Origin: a virus
DNA: 34,892 nt
IMG/VR virus record: IMGVR_UViG_3300033182_001461
Coordinates: 1-34,892 of that record
Reading direction: 5' to 3' (one strand)
Shown here: in pieces, positions 13,055 through 21,489 of the stretch
Layout: every line of letters starts with the position of its first letter
Position numbering within the stretch: the stretch's first letter is position 1
Translations under genes and position numbers: made by a program
The notes under the pieces: generated by a model
Told to the model about the DNA's origin: nothing
Databases searched by the model: none
What the model saw: only the letters and a program-made list of their open reading frames with translations

Positions 13055-16000
13055 TGAGCTGGGAAACAGGCAAACAATTATCTCGCAAACAGGGCGAAGA
13101 CTTCAACAAACAATTATCCGAATTAAAAGGATTCATCGAAGAAAAAGATGCAAAAATATTGTTGTATAAATTTTTACGTGAGAATATTACATTTACTGCT
13201 GATTTGATTAGTGGTGTGCAATTGTTTCCGTTTCAACACATGGCTATCAAAGCAATGTTCGAAACAGATTATTTTATGGGTGTTTGGTGTTTAGATGAAA
13301 ATGAATATGTACTCACTGAAACAGGCTACAAAAAAATAAAAGATGTACAAATTGGCGAACGCGTAAGATCGAGAAACAACCTGAATCTTGTATCCGACAA
13401 GAAAACAAATGCTTGTGAATCTGGGCTCAAAATATCACTCAAAAGTGGCGACAGTTTTTCTGCAAAAATTGGACACAAAGTATTAACCTACAATCCCGTT
13501 GACGCGACATTTGAATTCAAAGAAATTCAAGATCTATCAACAAATGATTATCTGCCAATCAAACAAAAAACAGAATGCTGGGGCGATGCGGACATCACAG
13601 ATGGATTTGATATACAAAACACTTCAGGTTTATATTTTGCGCTTGGATACATGATTGGCGATGGATATTTCTGCAAAGATGGAATGCACATATGTACAGA
13701 AAGTCAAGAAGTATTGGATGTATTCGATCGCGTAAAAACACAAAACAATTTAAAATCATATGTTCGTCAAAGACAGGGCGAGTTGTTTGAATATAGTTTT
13801 TTCAATCGTGATATTGTAAAATGGCTTGAGCACATTGGATTTGATCGCTCTAAACGAGCAAAAGATAAAACAATTCCTGATTTATTGTTGCAATCATCGA
13901 GAAACAATGTCGCAGCATTGATTAGTGGAATATTTAGTGCCGATGGATATTGTTCGGTGCTACAAGATGCGCGACACACCGCCGAAAGTTTGTCAATCAA
14001 ATGTGGATTAAAAAATACATCTTTTGAATTGTTGCGTCAGATAAAAATGTTGTTGAATAATTTTGGAATCGAATCGAATCTTCGACATTCTGGTGTTTCT
14101 GATAATGGAACCGATTATTATGATCTTGTGCTTTGCAATGATCAAAACGATCTGCGCGAATTTGCTGATTCAATTGATTTTATACCGCATCACAAAACAA
14201 AAAATTTACATTCTGCAATTGATGCCGCAAAAAAAGAATATCAAACAAAATTGATACCAAAATTTGGCGACATTTTAAAAGCCCAAGGATCGGTAGAAAA
14301 AGTGCGCGGTGTGCGTGGCAATTGGGGCGATTCATATTCACAAAACAGATTAAACAATTTAAATGTTGATAATGCAACACAATCTTTAATTGATGATATA
14401 CAATCTGAGAATGTTGTTTTTTCTAAAATTGATGTTATTGAATCGTGTAAAACTGTTTCGGTTGATATCACAGTAGAAAATGAAGAATGTTATGTTGGCA
14501 ATGGAATTGTTCATCATAATAGTCGGGGTATGAGTAAATCATTTACCACCGCGATATATGCATATCTTGATGCGATACTCAATCAAGGAGTAGAAATTGG
14601 TATTCTGTCTAAATCATTTCGTCAGGCAAAAATGATCTTCAAAAAAATAGAAGATATTGCCAGCAAACCAGGCGCAACATATCTTGCGCAATGTATAACT
14701 CACAAATCAAAAAGCAATGATGAATGGTTGCTCGAAATTGGCCGCAGTCGTATTCGCGCGCTACCACTTGGTGACGGTGAAAAGTTGCGGGGTTTTCGTT
14801 TCCACAGAATCATTATCGACGAGTTTGCGCTGATGCCCGAACGTATTTACAATGAGGTTATTATACCATTCTTGAGTGTTGTGGAAAATCCCACACAGCG
14901 AGAAGAACTACATAATCTTGAAACCACCATGATTGAAAACGGCGAAATGGCCGAAGAAGAAAGATACATTTGGCCAAACAATAAACTTATTGCTCTTAGT
15001 TCTGCTAGTTATAAATTTGAGTATATGTACAAAGCATACGAGCAATTTGAAGACTTGATACGAACAGGAAGCACCAAAGAGAGTGATGCTCATCGAGTGA
15101 TCATGCAATTTAGTTACGACTGCGCGCCCAAACAATTATACGATCAAAATCTTCTTGACCAAGCAAAATCTACAATGAGTCAGAGTCAGTTTGATCGAGA
15201 GTTCGGATCTATATTTACAGATGACAGCAGTGGCTACTTTAAAACATCAAAAATGGCAGCTTGTACATTAAAGGATGGCGAAACTCCGACCATTGAAGTG
15301 GCTGGCGAAAAAGGTGCAAAATATATTCTTGCATTCGACCCAAGTTGGGCAGAAAGTGAGAGTAGTGACGACTTTGCAATGATGGTTCTCAAGCTCAATG
15401 ATGATCGCAAGATTGGAACAGTTGTTCATAGCTATGCATTGAGTGGTGCGAATTTAAAACAACATATACATTATTTTTATTATTTATTAACTCATTTTAA
15501 TATTGTGAGTATTGTTGGCGACTATAATGGAGGCGTACAATTTATCAATGCATGCAATGAAAGTAGTTTGTTTAAAAAGAATAACATCAATATCAAGTGT
15601 CTAAACACAAACTTTGATGATCTAGAACACTATCAAGAAAAATTGGTGGAAGGAAAAAAAGAATACAATCTCGACGACAAAACAATTTGTTATCTGCGAA
15701 AACCTACAAGTGCATGGATACGATTAGCAAATGAATTGTTGCAAGCAAATTTTGATCATCGCCGAATACATTTTGCAGCCCGTGCAATCGATGATGCATA
15801 CAACGAACAGCGCAGCAAAAAGATACCCATCAAGGAGTTGCAATTTCTGAGAACCTCGCAGAGTGGCGAGCGTCAAACAGATGCCGCGAAAATGATCGAC
15901 TTTGTGGAACATCAATTTGATATGATGAATTTAATCAAGACGCAATGTGCGCTGATTCAAATCACAACCTCTGCTGCGGGCACGCAAAATTTTGATCTTC

Positions 16001-16158
16001 CATCAAACCTTAAACGCCAAACTGGACCCGAAAAAGCAAGAAAAGATAGTTATAGTGCACTGGTTCTTGGAAATTGGATGGTAAAATTATATTATGATAT
16101 GATGAATATTCAAGTTGAGAATGTAAATTATACTTTTACTCCCATGTTTATAAAGTAA
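13054..16158 (+). CDS. terL: Terminase large subunit interrupted by an intein
   Basis: The 1034-aa precursor should splice to a 623-aa packaging motor. The intein (residues 79-489) sits at the ATPase P-loop: the joined exteins read GVW-SRGMSKSF, a terminase Walker A motif with Ser in place of the usual Gly before Lys. Walker B is RIIIDEFALMPE (D589, E590). The C-terminal nuclease half has FDPSWAESE (D762), VGDYNGG (D823) and AIDDAYNEQ (D913/D914), the three acidic positions of the RNase H-like headful nuclease. The protein uses ATP to translocate DNA into proheads and cuts the concatemer. It is coupled to the ERCC4-type nuclease gene and is followed by the prohead protease; no portal gene intervenes. 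Confidence 0.9.
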   Translation: MSWETGKQLSRKQGEDFNKQLSELKGFIEEKDAKILLYKFLRENITFTADLISGVQLFPFQHMAIKAMFETDYFMGVWCLDENEYVLTETGYKKIKDVQIGERVRSRNNLNLVSDKKTNACESGLKISLKSGDSFSAKIGHKVLTYNPVDATFEFKEIQDLSTNDYLPIKQKTECWGDADITDGFDIQNTSGLYFALGYMIGDGYFCKDGMHICTESQEVLDVFDRVKTQNNLKSYVRQRQGELFEYSFFNRDIVKWLEHIGFDRSKRAKDKTIPDLLLQSSRNNVAALISGIFSADGYCSVLQDARHTAESLSIKCGLKNTSFELLRQIKMLLNNFGIESNLRHSGVSDNGTDYYDLVLCNDQNDLREFADSIDFIPHHKTKNLHSAIDAAKKEYQTKLIPKFGDILKAQGSVEKVRGVRGNWGDSYSQNRLNNLNVDNATQSLIDDIQSENVVFSKIDVIESCKTVSVDITVENEECYVGNGIVHHNSRGMSKSFTTAIYAYLDAILNQGVEIGILSKSFRQAKMIFKKIEDIASKPGATYLAQCITHKSKSNDEWLLEIGRSRIRALPLGDGEKLRGFRFHRIIIDEFALMPERIYNEVIIPFLSVVENPTQREELHNLETTMIENGEMAEEERYIWPNNKLIALSSASYKFEYMYKAYEQFEDLIRTGSTKESDAHRVIMQFSYDCAPKQLYDQNLLDQAKSTMSQSQFDREFGSIFTDDSSGYFKTSKMAACTLKDGETPTIEVAGEKGAKYILAFDPSWAESESSDDFAMMVLKLNDDRKIGTVVHSYALSGANLKQHIHYFYYLLTHFNIVSIVGDYNGGVQFINACNESSLFKKNNINIKCLNTNFDDLEHYQEKLVEGKKEYNLDDKTICYLRKPTSAWIRLANELLQANFDHRRIHFAARAIDDAYNEQRSKKIPIKELQFLRTSQSGERQTDAAKMIDFVEHQFDMMNLIKTQCALIQITTSAAGTQNFDLPSNLKRQTGPEKARKDSYSALVLGNWMVKLYYDMMNIQVENVNYTFTPMFIK
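13288..14520 (+). mobile_element. Intein with LAGLIDADG homing endonuclease in terL
   Basis: 411 codons, in frame. It begins at Cys79 (CLDENEYVLTETGYKKI, splicing block A) and ends CYVGNGIVHHN before Ser490 (blocks F and G: His-Asn, then the +1 Ser nucleophile). Block B is represented by AKIGHKVLTY. Two dodecapeptide motifs, ALGYMIGDGYF (D203) and LISGIFSADGY (D297), identify a LAGLIDADG endonuclease with both acidic residues kept, so homing is probably still possible. All splicing residues appear intact. Confidence 0.92.
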
Positions 16159-16173
16159 GTGTATTAAGTTTAA
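16159..16173 (+). promoter_or_regulatory. Late-type promoter element
   Basis: GTGTATTA (16159-16166) ends 7 nt before the ATG at 16174, at the head of the capsid module. Confidence 0.45.
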
Positions 16174-17790
16174 ATGTCTAAAAAATATAAATATACAACA
16201 ACATTTGACAGTGTAGTTTTTGCGTCAAGCGATCTTGAGGAGTCGAACATCAGCAAAGCTTCTCTTGAGGCATTGCGTCCATTGATTCCTGCAAACATTG
16301 ATCTTGATCGCAACATCGATCTGCTTGGCGTTGCATTCAATGCTGCAGTTGTCAACAAATTCAACAAAAATGGAGATGGTATAGCGAGCGAGTCTGCTGT
16401 TGCCATCAAAGACTATTTCGTTCACAAACCCACAAACATCGAACACGACCGCGACAAAATTGTTGGGCATATTGTATCTGCTGGATTTTCTCGTTATGGA
16501 GAAGGCGGTGAACTCATGACCGATGATGAAGCACTCATCGAAGAAGGATCATACAATATCGCACTTGCCGCAGTTGTTTATAAAACCGCCAGCAAAGAGT
16601 TTGCCGACTTGGTTGTCAACTCAACCGACACAGACAGTGACTATCACGGCACTGTATCTGCAAGTTGGGAAGTTGGATTCAATGAGTATGTAATTTCTGT
16701 GGGTGGAGATGATCTGCACGAATCAACTGTGGTTTCTGATCCACAAGAGATTGAAGCATATTCTCCGTATTTAAAAGCTTTGGGTGGAAAAGGAATGCTT
16801 AAAGATGGCCGCAAGGTTAATCGATTGATTGTTGGTGAGATTTATCCTCTTGGAATTGGGTTCACTTCTAACCCTGCAGCAGACGTAAAAGGTCTGATCG
16901 CGCAGAAGGGTGAAGCACAACCCGCCAAATCAAGCCGCAACGAACCAATCGACAAATTAATAACAAAAAGCAAAAAAACTTCCCATTCTTCTCAAGAAAA
17001 TGTACTAAACAAAGAACCTAATAATACTATTATGGATAAAGAAACAATCATCAATGATTTCCGAGCAGCTTTAGACGAAAAGCTTGGCAAGCAAGATTTC
17101 TCTGAAGAAAGCGTCGCTAGCATTTCCAAAGTGTTTATCGAAGCTATCCGCGAGAAAGGCGAGCAATACGTCGCCGATCTTGAAAAAGCTAAAGCTGAAA
17201 AAGAAGAAGCTGTTCAAGCTCAAAATTCTCTTCAAGAGAAAATGGGCGAAGTAGAGCAGCAATTACAATCCACTCAAGAAAAGCTTTCTGCTCTCGAAGA
17301 AGAAAATGCTGCCCGCGAAGCCGAAGTTCGCTTCAATGCTCGCATGGAGATGTTGAATGACATCTATGAACTTGATGAGGAAGATTCCAAAATCGTAGCT
17401 GCTGAGCTTGTTGAGCTTGACGAAACCGAAGAAAGTTTCGCTGGTTATCAAGAAAAGCTTGCTAAAGTTTGGAAACATAAAAACAAAGAATTTATCGCTG
17501 CTGAACAAAAAGCATTTGAAGATCGCGTAGCTCAAGAAGTTGAAAAGCGCCTCACTCAAACAACTGAAGCTTCAGAAGCAACAACAGAAGAAACTGAAGA
17601 AGTTGAAGTTGAAGTTGCAGAAGCATCCGAAACTCAAGAAGAAGCTTCCGACGAAGTCGCTGAAGCTCTTGAAAATCTTGAAGTTGAAGACGCTGCTATC
17701 GTAAACAACAACGAAAGTTCATCTGACGGAGATTCTCTTCGCGAGCGCTTCGCTAAAACTTTCAAAGATTCTGTTAAAATTTCATACTAA
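16174..17790 (+). CDS. Prohead protease fused to scaffolding protein
   Basis: 538 aa. Residues 1-265 look like a head-maturation serine protease: NIEHDRDKIVGHIVSAGF (candidate catalytic His) and GTVSASWEVGF (candidate Ser), followed by GEIYPLGIGFTSNPAAD. Residues 285-538 are a scaffold: long Glu/Gln/Lys coiled coils (EKEEAVQAQNSLQEKMGEV, QEKLSALEEENAAREAEV), a very acidic stretch and a basic end (LRERFAKTFKDSVK), as in scaffolds that bind the capsid protein. The protease would mature the head and degrade the scaffold. An in-frame ATG at 17032 could give the scaffold alone. Confidence 0.65.
   Translation: MSKKYKYTTTFDSVVFASSDLEESNISKASLEALRPLIPANIDLDRNIDLLGVAFNAAVVNKFNKNGDGIASESAVAIKDYFVHKPTNIEHDRDKIVGHIVSAGFSRYGEGGELMTDDEALIEEGSYNIALAAVVYKTASKEFADLVVNSTDTDSDYHGTVSASWEVGFNEYVISVGGDDLHESTVVSDPQEIEAYSPYLKALGGKGMLKDGRKVNRLIVGEIYPLGIGFTSNPAADVKGLIAQKGEAQPAKSSRNEPIDKLITKSKKTSHSSQENVLNKEPNNTIMDKETIINDFRAALDEKLGKQDFSEESVASISKVFIEAIREKGEQYVADLEKAKAEKEEAVQAQNSLQEKMGEVEQQLQSTQEKLSALEEENAAREAEVRFNARMEMLNDIYELDEEDSKIVAAELVELDETEESFAGYQEKLAKVWKHKNKEFIAAEQKAFEDRVAQEVEKRLTQTTEASEATTEETEEVEVEVAEASETQEEASDEVAEALENLEVEDAAIVNNNESSSDGDSLRERFAKTFKDSVKISY
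17032..17790 (+). CDS. Possible separately translated scaffolding protein (internal start)
   Basis: An in-frame ATG at 17032 (residue 287 of the fusion) begins MDKETIINDFRAAL, exactly at the junction between the protease part and the coiled-coil scaffold. The preceding sequence (TAATAATACTATT) is AT-rich and resembles the sequence before the late genes at 9335 and 20968. The product would be 252 aa. Nested scaffold genes of this kind are known (lambda C and Nu3). Expression is not proven. Confidence 0.4.
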   Translation: MDKETIINDFRAALDEKLGKQDFSEESVASISKVFIEAIREKGEQYVADLEKAKAEKEEAVQAQNSLQEKMGEVEQQLQSTQEKLSALEEENAAREAEVRFNARMEMLNDIYELDEEDSKIVAAELVELDETEESFAGYQEKLAKVWKHKNKEFIAAEQKAFEDRVAQEVEKRLTQTTEASEATTEETEEVEVEVAEASETQEEASDEVAEALENLEVEDAAIVNNNESSSDGDSLRERFAKTFKDSVKISY

Positions 17791-17807
17791 TATAGGAGAA
17801 AAAAATT

Positions 17808-18443
17808 ATGGCAAAAAGAATACTACCATACCGAGACTACAGTGAGCACGACGTTGTGAATTTGTTCGCACTTGACGTTGACGGAGCAACTCTTTCGAGT
17901 TTTGTTTCCAACGGCAGTGGAGACTTTGACGCAGGTGTTGTTGTTTCTGTAAGTGCGGGAGCTCTACCTGGTGAGGTTTCCGAATTGCGTGCGTCAACAC
18001 CTGATAATCTTCGCGATTATCTCGGTGCTAGCTTCGGCAGTGCGCATATTGGATTCAATGGATACCCCGCTAATACAGGTATGACTGTTGCTCCTGCTGA
18101 CGGATCCGGTCGCGCCCTTGGTATCACACTTCGTGAAACCTTGGCTTTCGACGAAAACGGAGAAAAGATGCTTTACTACAAGCAAAAATTGGACGAAGCT
18201 CAAGGCGTTCTTCCTGGTCAAACAGTTCCTGTTTTGACAAAGGGTCTTGTTCTTCTCTCTGGTTCTGCTTTTTCAAGCGCACCTAGCCAAGGAGACGACC
18301 TCAAGGTTGATTCTTCCGCAGCAGGTAAGCTTGTTGAGTCTACAGACGCTAATGCTACCGGAGATGTTGTTGGTTCAGTTATCGCTATTGGCGAAGACAC
18401 CAGCGATTCATCCGCTAAGTACCTTTGTAAGGTCAGCTTCTAA
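17808..18443 (+). CDS. Putative capsid decoration or head-associated protein
   Basis: 211 aa, Gly/Ala/Ser/Asp-rich and beta-structured, beginning MAKRILPYRDYSEHDVVNLF. The last part (VVGSVIAIGEDTSDSS, KYLCKVSF) resembles head-decoration proteins, and the position between scaffold and the probable major capsid gene is the usual one for lambda gpD-like proteins. It has a strong ribosome binding site (AGGAG, 9 nt before the ATG), unlike most genes here, and frequent GCT, CTT and GTT codons, consistent with high expression. The function is assigned from position. Confidence 0.5.
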   Translation: MAKRILPYRDYSEHDVVNLFALDVDGATLSSFVSNGSGDFDAGVVVSVSAGALPGEVSELRASTPDNLRDYLGASFGSAHIGFNGYPANTGMTVAPADGSGRALGITLRETLAFDENGEKMLYYKQKLDEAQGVLPGQTVPVLTKGLVLLSGSAFSSAPSQGDDLKVDSSAAGKLVESTDANATGDVVGSVIAIGEDTSDSSAKYLCKVSF

Positions 18444-18461
18444 GAAAGGAAATTAAAGAAA

Positions 18462-19601
18462 ATGAAAATTACTTTAGAAAGAACACCCGAGCAAGTCGAG
18501 CTTATCAAAGCTATGGCTTCCAAGAATCGTGATGTTGCTTATGAAGCTCAAACTGCATTGGCTGAATTCATCGGTCCAGTTTTGGCAGAAGTTGTTAATA
18601 CAGCTCCTACTGTCAGCAACATGTTTACTAGCCTTCAGTTCAATAGTGATGAGAGCCCAAGCATTCCTTTGGATCTTTACCACGACATTACTGACGAAGA
18701 TTACATTCAAGTATGGAGTCAATCAGTTCCTGGCGGACTTCCTACCAACCAAGTCGCTCCTTCACAAAGCGAGCTTAAGTTCACAACTTATACTCTCGAC
18801 AGTGCATTGAGCTTCGACAAGCGTTATGCTTCTCGTTCCAGACTTGACGTTGTAAGTAAGACATTCACACGCATGGCGCAAGAAATTCTTCTTAAGCAAG
18901 AAAAAACTTCTGCCAGCATGATCATGACTGCATTGGCTAAAGCAGAAACAAATGGCGAGAAACACGTTATTCGTTCCGCTCAAGCTAATCGCTTCTTACT
19001 CTCTGACCTTAACAAATTGTTCACCAAGGCCAAAAGAATCAATACTTCTTGGACTGGCGGAACTCCTGCTGATCGTCGCGGACGCGGAATCACAGATCTT
19101 CTTGTTTCTCCTGAAATCGTAGAAGAAATTCGTGGTTTGGCTTACAATCCGATCAACACCCGTGGTGGTGAAGGCGGAGCTCCTACAGCTGGAGACGGTA
19201 TTGCTGGTACAGACACAATGCGTGACGCTATCTTTAATAGCGCTGGAATTCCTGAGTTCTACGGCGTATCCATTCAAGAGTACAATGAAATGGGTGTTGA
19301 CCAAAAATGGAACAAGGTTTTTGACACTGCTGCAGGAACTACTTCCTATGACGATCACTATTCAGTTACAGGTACATTAACAACCTTCACTGAAGCCAAC
19401 GAACAAATCCTTGTTGGTGTTGATCTCAGCCGTGAGTCCATGATTCGCGCAGTAGCTACCGATTCCGAGTCCGGAGACGAGTTTAGTCTTGTATCCGACG
19501 ACCAATTCGTAACACGTCAATCCAAGATTGGTTACTACGGTTCTCTTGAAGAAGGCCGTATGATCATCGACGATCGCGTATTGCTTGGTCTTATCGTTTA
19601 A
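18462..19601 (+). CDS. Probable major capsid protein
   Basis: 379 aa, a usual size for HK97-fold capsid proteins. It has an N-terminal helical region (TPEQVELIKAMASKNRD), a central part with long strands and helices, and a C-terminal beta-rich domain (RESMIRAVATDSESGDEF, YYGSLEEGRMIIDDRV). Position after protease/scaffold and the decoration-like gene, a good ribosome binding site (AAAGGA), codon use suited to high expression, and a strong terminator directly after it all support the call. I see no family-specific residue that would prove it. Confidence 0.7.
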   Translation: MKITLERTPEQVELIKAMASKNRDVAYEAQTALAEFIGPVLAEVVNTAPTVSNMFTSLQFNSDESPSIPLDLYHDITDEDYIQVWSQSVPGGLPTNQVAPSQSELKFTTYTLDSALSFDKRYASRSRLDVVSKTFTRMAQEILLKQEKTSASMIMTALAKAETNGEKHVIRSAQANRFLLSDLNKLFTKAKRINTSWTGGTPADRRGRGITDLLVSPEIVEEIRGLAYNPINTRGGEGGAPTAGDGIAGTDTMRDAIFNSAGIPEFYGVSIQEYNEMGVDQKWNKVFDTAAGTTSYDDHYSVTGTLTTFTEANEQILVGVDLSRESMIRAVATDSESGDEFSLVSDDQFVTRQSKIGYYGSLEEGRMIIDDRVLLGLIV

Positions 19602-19625
19602 TTTTACTAAAATTAACGTTTCTTA

Positions 19626-19666
19626 TAAAAATCCACCTCAGGCAACTGGGGTGGATTTTTTATTTT
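19626..19666 (+). terminator. Rho-independent terminator after the capsid gene
   Basis: A 12-bp stem (19630-19641 with 19646-19657; one G-T pair) closed by a GCAA tetraloop and followed by TTTTTATTTT. A GNRA loop and long stem make it strong. It isolates the capsid transcript from the next gene. Confidence 0.9.
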
Positions 19667-19696
19667 AATTATTTATTATATATAACACACAATATA

Positions 19697-19729
19697 GTGT
19701 ATTATTTTACAAGGTAGAAGGTATTAATT
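19697..19729 (+). promoter_or_regulatory. Late-type promoter element and ribosome binding site
   Basis: GTGTATTA (19697-19704) lies 25 nt before the ATG, followed by GAAGG as a Shine-Dalgarno sequence. This copy therefore gives a normal leader, placed directly after the capsid terminator. Confidence 0.45.
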
Positions 19730-20149
19730 ATGGCAAACAAAAAAACAACTACGAGCAAGTCAACTGCTTCGAAGAAATCAACCGCTAAGAAGAAAGTTAG
19801 TCTTGACAGTTTACAACAAACAAATGGTAAAACCTACGAAGACCAAGTCGCTAAGGCACGCGAATTGGAAGATATTCTGGGCATCGCAAAAATCAATCCA
19901 TTTAAAACCAACGACAAGCGAGTATTCAAAGAAATGTTGGAAGAAATGAATCTTACAGATCTTCAAGCATTCGCAGTCAAAGTTGGAGTATTTCCCGCAG
20001 GCAATAAAACTGTGCTGCGCAACAAAATCAAACGTGCATTCGAAAGTAGTTTGCATGGCAAAGGAAGTGTTCAGGTTATGGGTGAGCCAATCAAGCTTGA
20101 TCCAAGTAATCCAAAACACAAAGAAGTTATCGACTATTTGAAGGGCTAG
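19730..20149 (+). CDS. SAP-like DNA-binding protein, Lys-rich
   Basis: 139 aa. The first 25 residues are a Lys/Thr/Ser-rich basic tail (KKTTTSKSTASKKSTAKKK). Residues about 75-107 (NLTDLQAFAVKVGVFPAGNK, then a helix LRNKIKRAF) fit the SAP or Rho-N helix-extended loop-helix motif that binds DNA. In the head module this could be a packaged DNA-condensing protein or a head-associated factor. It has its own late-type promoter after the capsid terminator. Confidence 0.5.
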   Translation: MANKKTTTSKSTASKKSTAKKKVSLDSLQQTNGKTYEDQVAKARELEDILGIAKINPFKTNDKRVFKEMLEEMNLTDLQAFAVKVGVFPAGNKTVLRNKIKRAFESSLHGKGSVQVMGEPIKLDPSNPKHKEVIDYLKG

Positions 20150-20150
20150 T

Positions 20151-20948
20151 ATGGCTGGAGATCCAGAAATTGTTTCGTTTGTAACTCCGTTACCGAGCGG
20201 ATCAACAAGTTATTTTGTTGATTTTCCAAGCGATTTTGCAACCGAACCATTGGTTACAACATCATTACAAAATGATACAACATCAGAAATTGTACCATAT
20301 ATATTATCAAATGTATCTACTAGTGGGTTTTATATTAATTTTGGTAGTGAGTTGAGTAACAGTGATTATAACTTGAATGTTAGTGCTCAAGTAATTGGAT
20401 CTCATTCAATAGGCGATGCCGCAGATTCTTATGTTCCTGGACAATACAATGGTACCGCGCTCGGTGTATTGGCCACGAAGATATACGACGAAGAAATTGG
20501 CTTTCATACAAGCGGAAGCGAGAGAACAACAGAAATTGGATTGCTCGCAAACTGGCTGGAAGGTCACCTCGGCGAACTAAACAATTTGATATATACTCAG
20601 TTCAGTGGATACGATCCAGAAGGATTCAATCTCGAAGAGCAGGCTATTATTCGCGAGCTCTATTTAAGCGAATACAATCGCAAAGCTCATCGCAGAGTAT
20701 TACGCGGAATTGATGGTAGCGATGGAAGTCCCGACTTTCAAGTTATTCGCGAAGGCGATTCAATGATTCAAAAATCAAATAAAAATGTAACTGCAAAAAG
20801 TTACCGCGAAGCATATCTTGATTCTCAAGAACGAGTTAAAACACTTGTATACGCATACAATTTATATGGCGCGCGACCAAATCAAGTATCTGGTGGAGAT
20901 GCTCCTGCGAGCGGACAAAGTCCATCGATCGATGCTTATTACAATTAA
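20151..20948 (+). CDS. Putative head-tail connector or neck protein
   Basis: 265 aa. The N-terminal 90 residues are beta-rich and hydrophobic-polar alternating. Residues 115-185 are helical (EIGLLANWLEGHLGELNNLI, EEQAIIRELYLSEYNRKAHR), and the C-terminus is flexible (GGDAPASGQSPS). It begins one base after the stop of the SAP-like gene. Position behind the capsid genes suggests a head-completion or connector role, but no family is recognised. Confidence 0.4.
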   Translation: MAGDPEIVSFVTPLPSGSTSYFVDFPSDFATEPLVTTSLQNDTTSEIVPYILSNVSTSGFYINFGSELSNSDYNLNVSAQVIGSHSIGDAADSYVPGQYNGTALGVLATKIYDEEIGFHTSGSERTTEIGLLANWLEGHLGELNNLIYTQFSGYDPEGFNLEEQAIIRELYLSEYNRKAHRRVLRGIDGSDGSPDFQVIREGDSMIQKSNKNVTAKSYREAYLDSQERVKTLVYAYNLYGARPNQVSGGDAPASGQSPSIDAYYN

Positions 20949-20952
20949 ATTT

Positions 20953-20967
20953 GTGTAATCTATTATT
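20953..20967 (+). promoter_or_regulatory. Late-type promoter element
   Basis: GTGTAATC (20953-20960) ends 7 nt before the ATG at 20968. Confidence 0.4.
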
Positions 20968-21489
20968 ATGAGCGAACTATCCGAAAGCAACTCAAACAAC
21001 ACACCCAACAAGCTAGTAAAATCTCAATTATTTCACGTTTGGAAAAAAGCGCGAGTAATGTACGAGATGGTAAAAGATGATACCAACCTTGAAGATGTTG
21101 TGCGCAAAAATGTTGCCGAAGCATACGAAGCAATTGATCGAGCATTACAATATTTAGAGTACGAAAAAATCTTTCCAAATAAAACAGAAGAAGCAGAGGA
21201 AGATGAAAAAAGCAAAAACAATTATCTTAGCAATCAAGATAAACGTTATCCAACTCCTGCCGCTCAAGAAAGCGGTGATCAATTTATTACTCGTTGTATT
21301 CTTGATGCGAATATGAAAAAGCGTTATCCTGTACAAGGTGATCGTTTTAGTGCTTGTATGTCAATTTACAATTCTAAAAAGGATGATGTTTCCGAGGATC
21401 TTCACAACAATCCCGGAGAAAAATTTGAAGACCCAATGGAAACTAAAGATCCTGAATTGCCAAATCCTGTTAAGCCTCTTCTTCCTTAA
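20968..21489 (+). CDS. Head-module protein with the two-Cys motif
   Basis: 173 aa. Residues 15-70 are helical (VWKKARVMYEMVKDD, VAEAYEAIDRALQYL). Residues about 95-130 carry QFITRCI then DRFSACMSIY, a version of the two-Cys motif of the 49-aa protein at 7676-7825. The last 35 residues are acidic and Pro-rich. It is the last gene of the rightward capsid run and its end overlaps the convergent Clp gene by 20 bp, with no terminator between. Function unknown. Confidence 0.5.
   Translation: MSELSESNSNNTPNKLVKSQLFHVWKKARVMYEMVKDDTNLEDVVRKNVAEAYEAIDRALQYLEYEKIFPNKTEEAEEDEKSKNNYLSNQDKRYPTPAAQESGDQFITRCILDANMKKRYPVQGDRFSACMSIYNSKKDDVSEDLHNNPGEKFEDPMETKDPELPNPVKPLLP

Noticed and set aside
13767-14471. 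Leftward open frames inside the intein region
   Set aside because: They are shadows of the intein frame, which has clear splicing and LAGLIDADG motifs.
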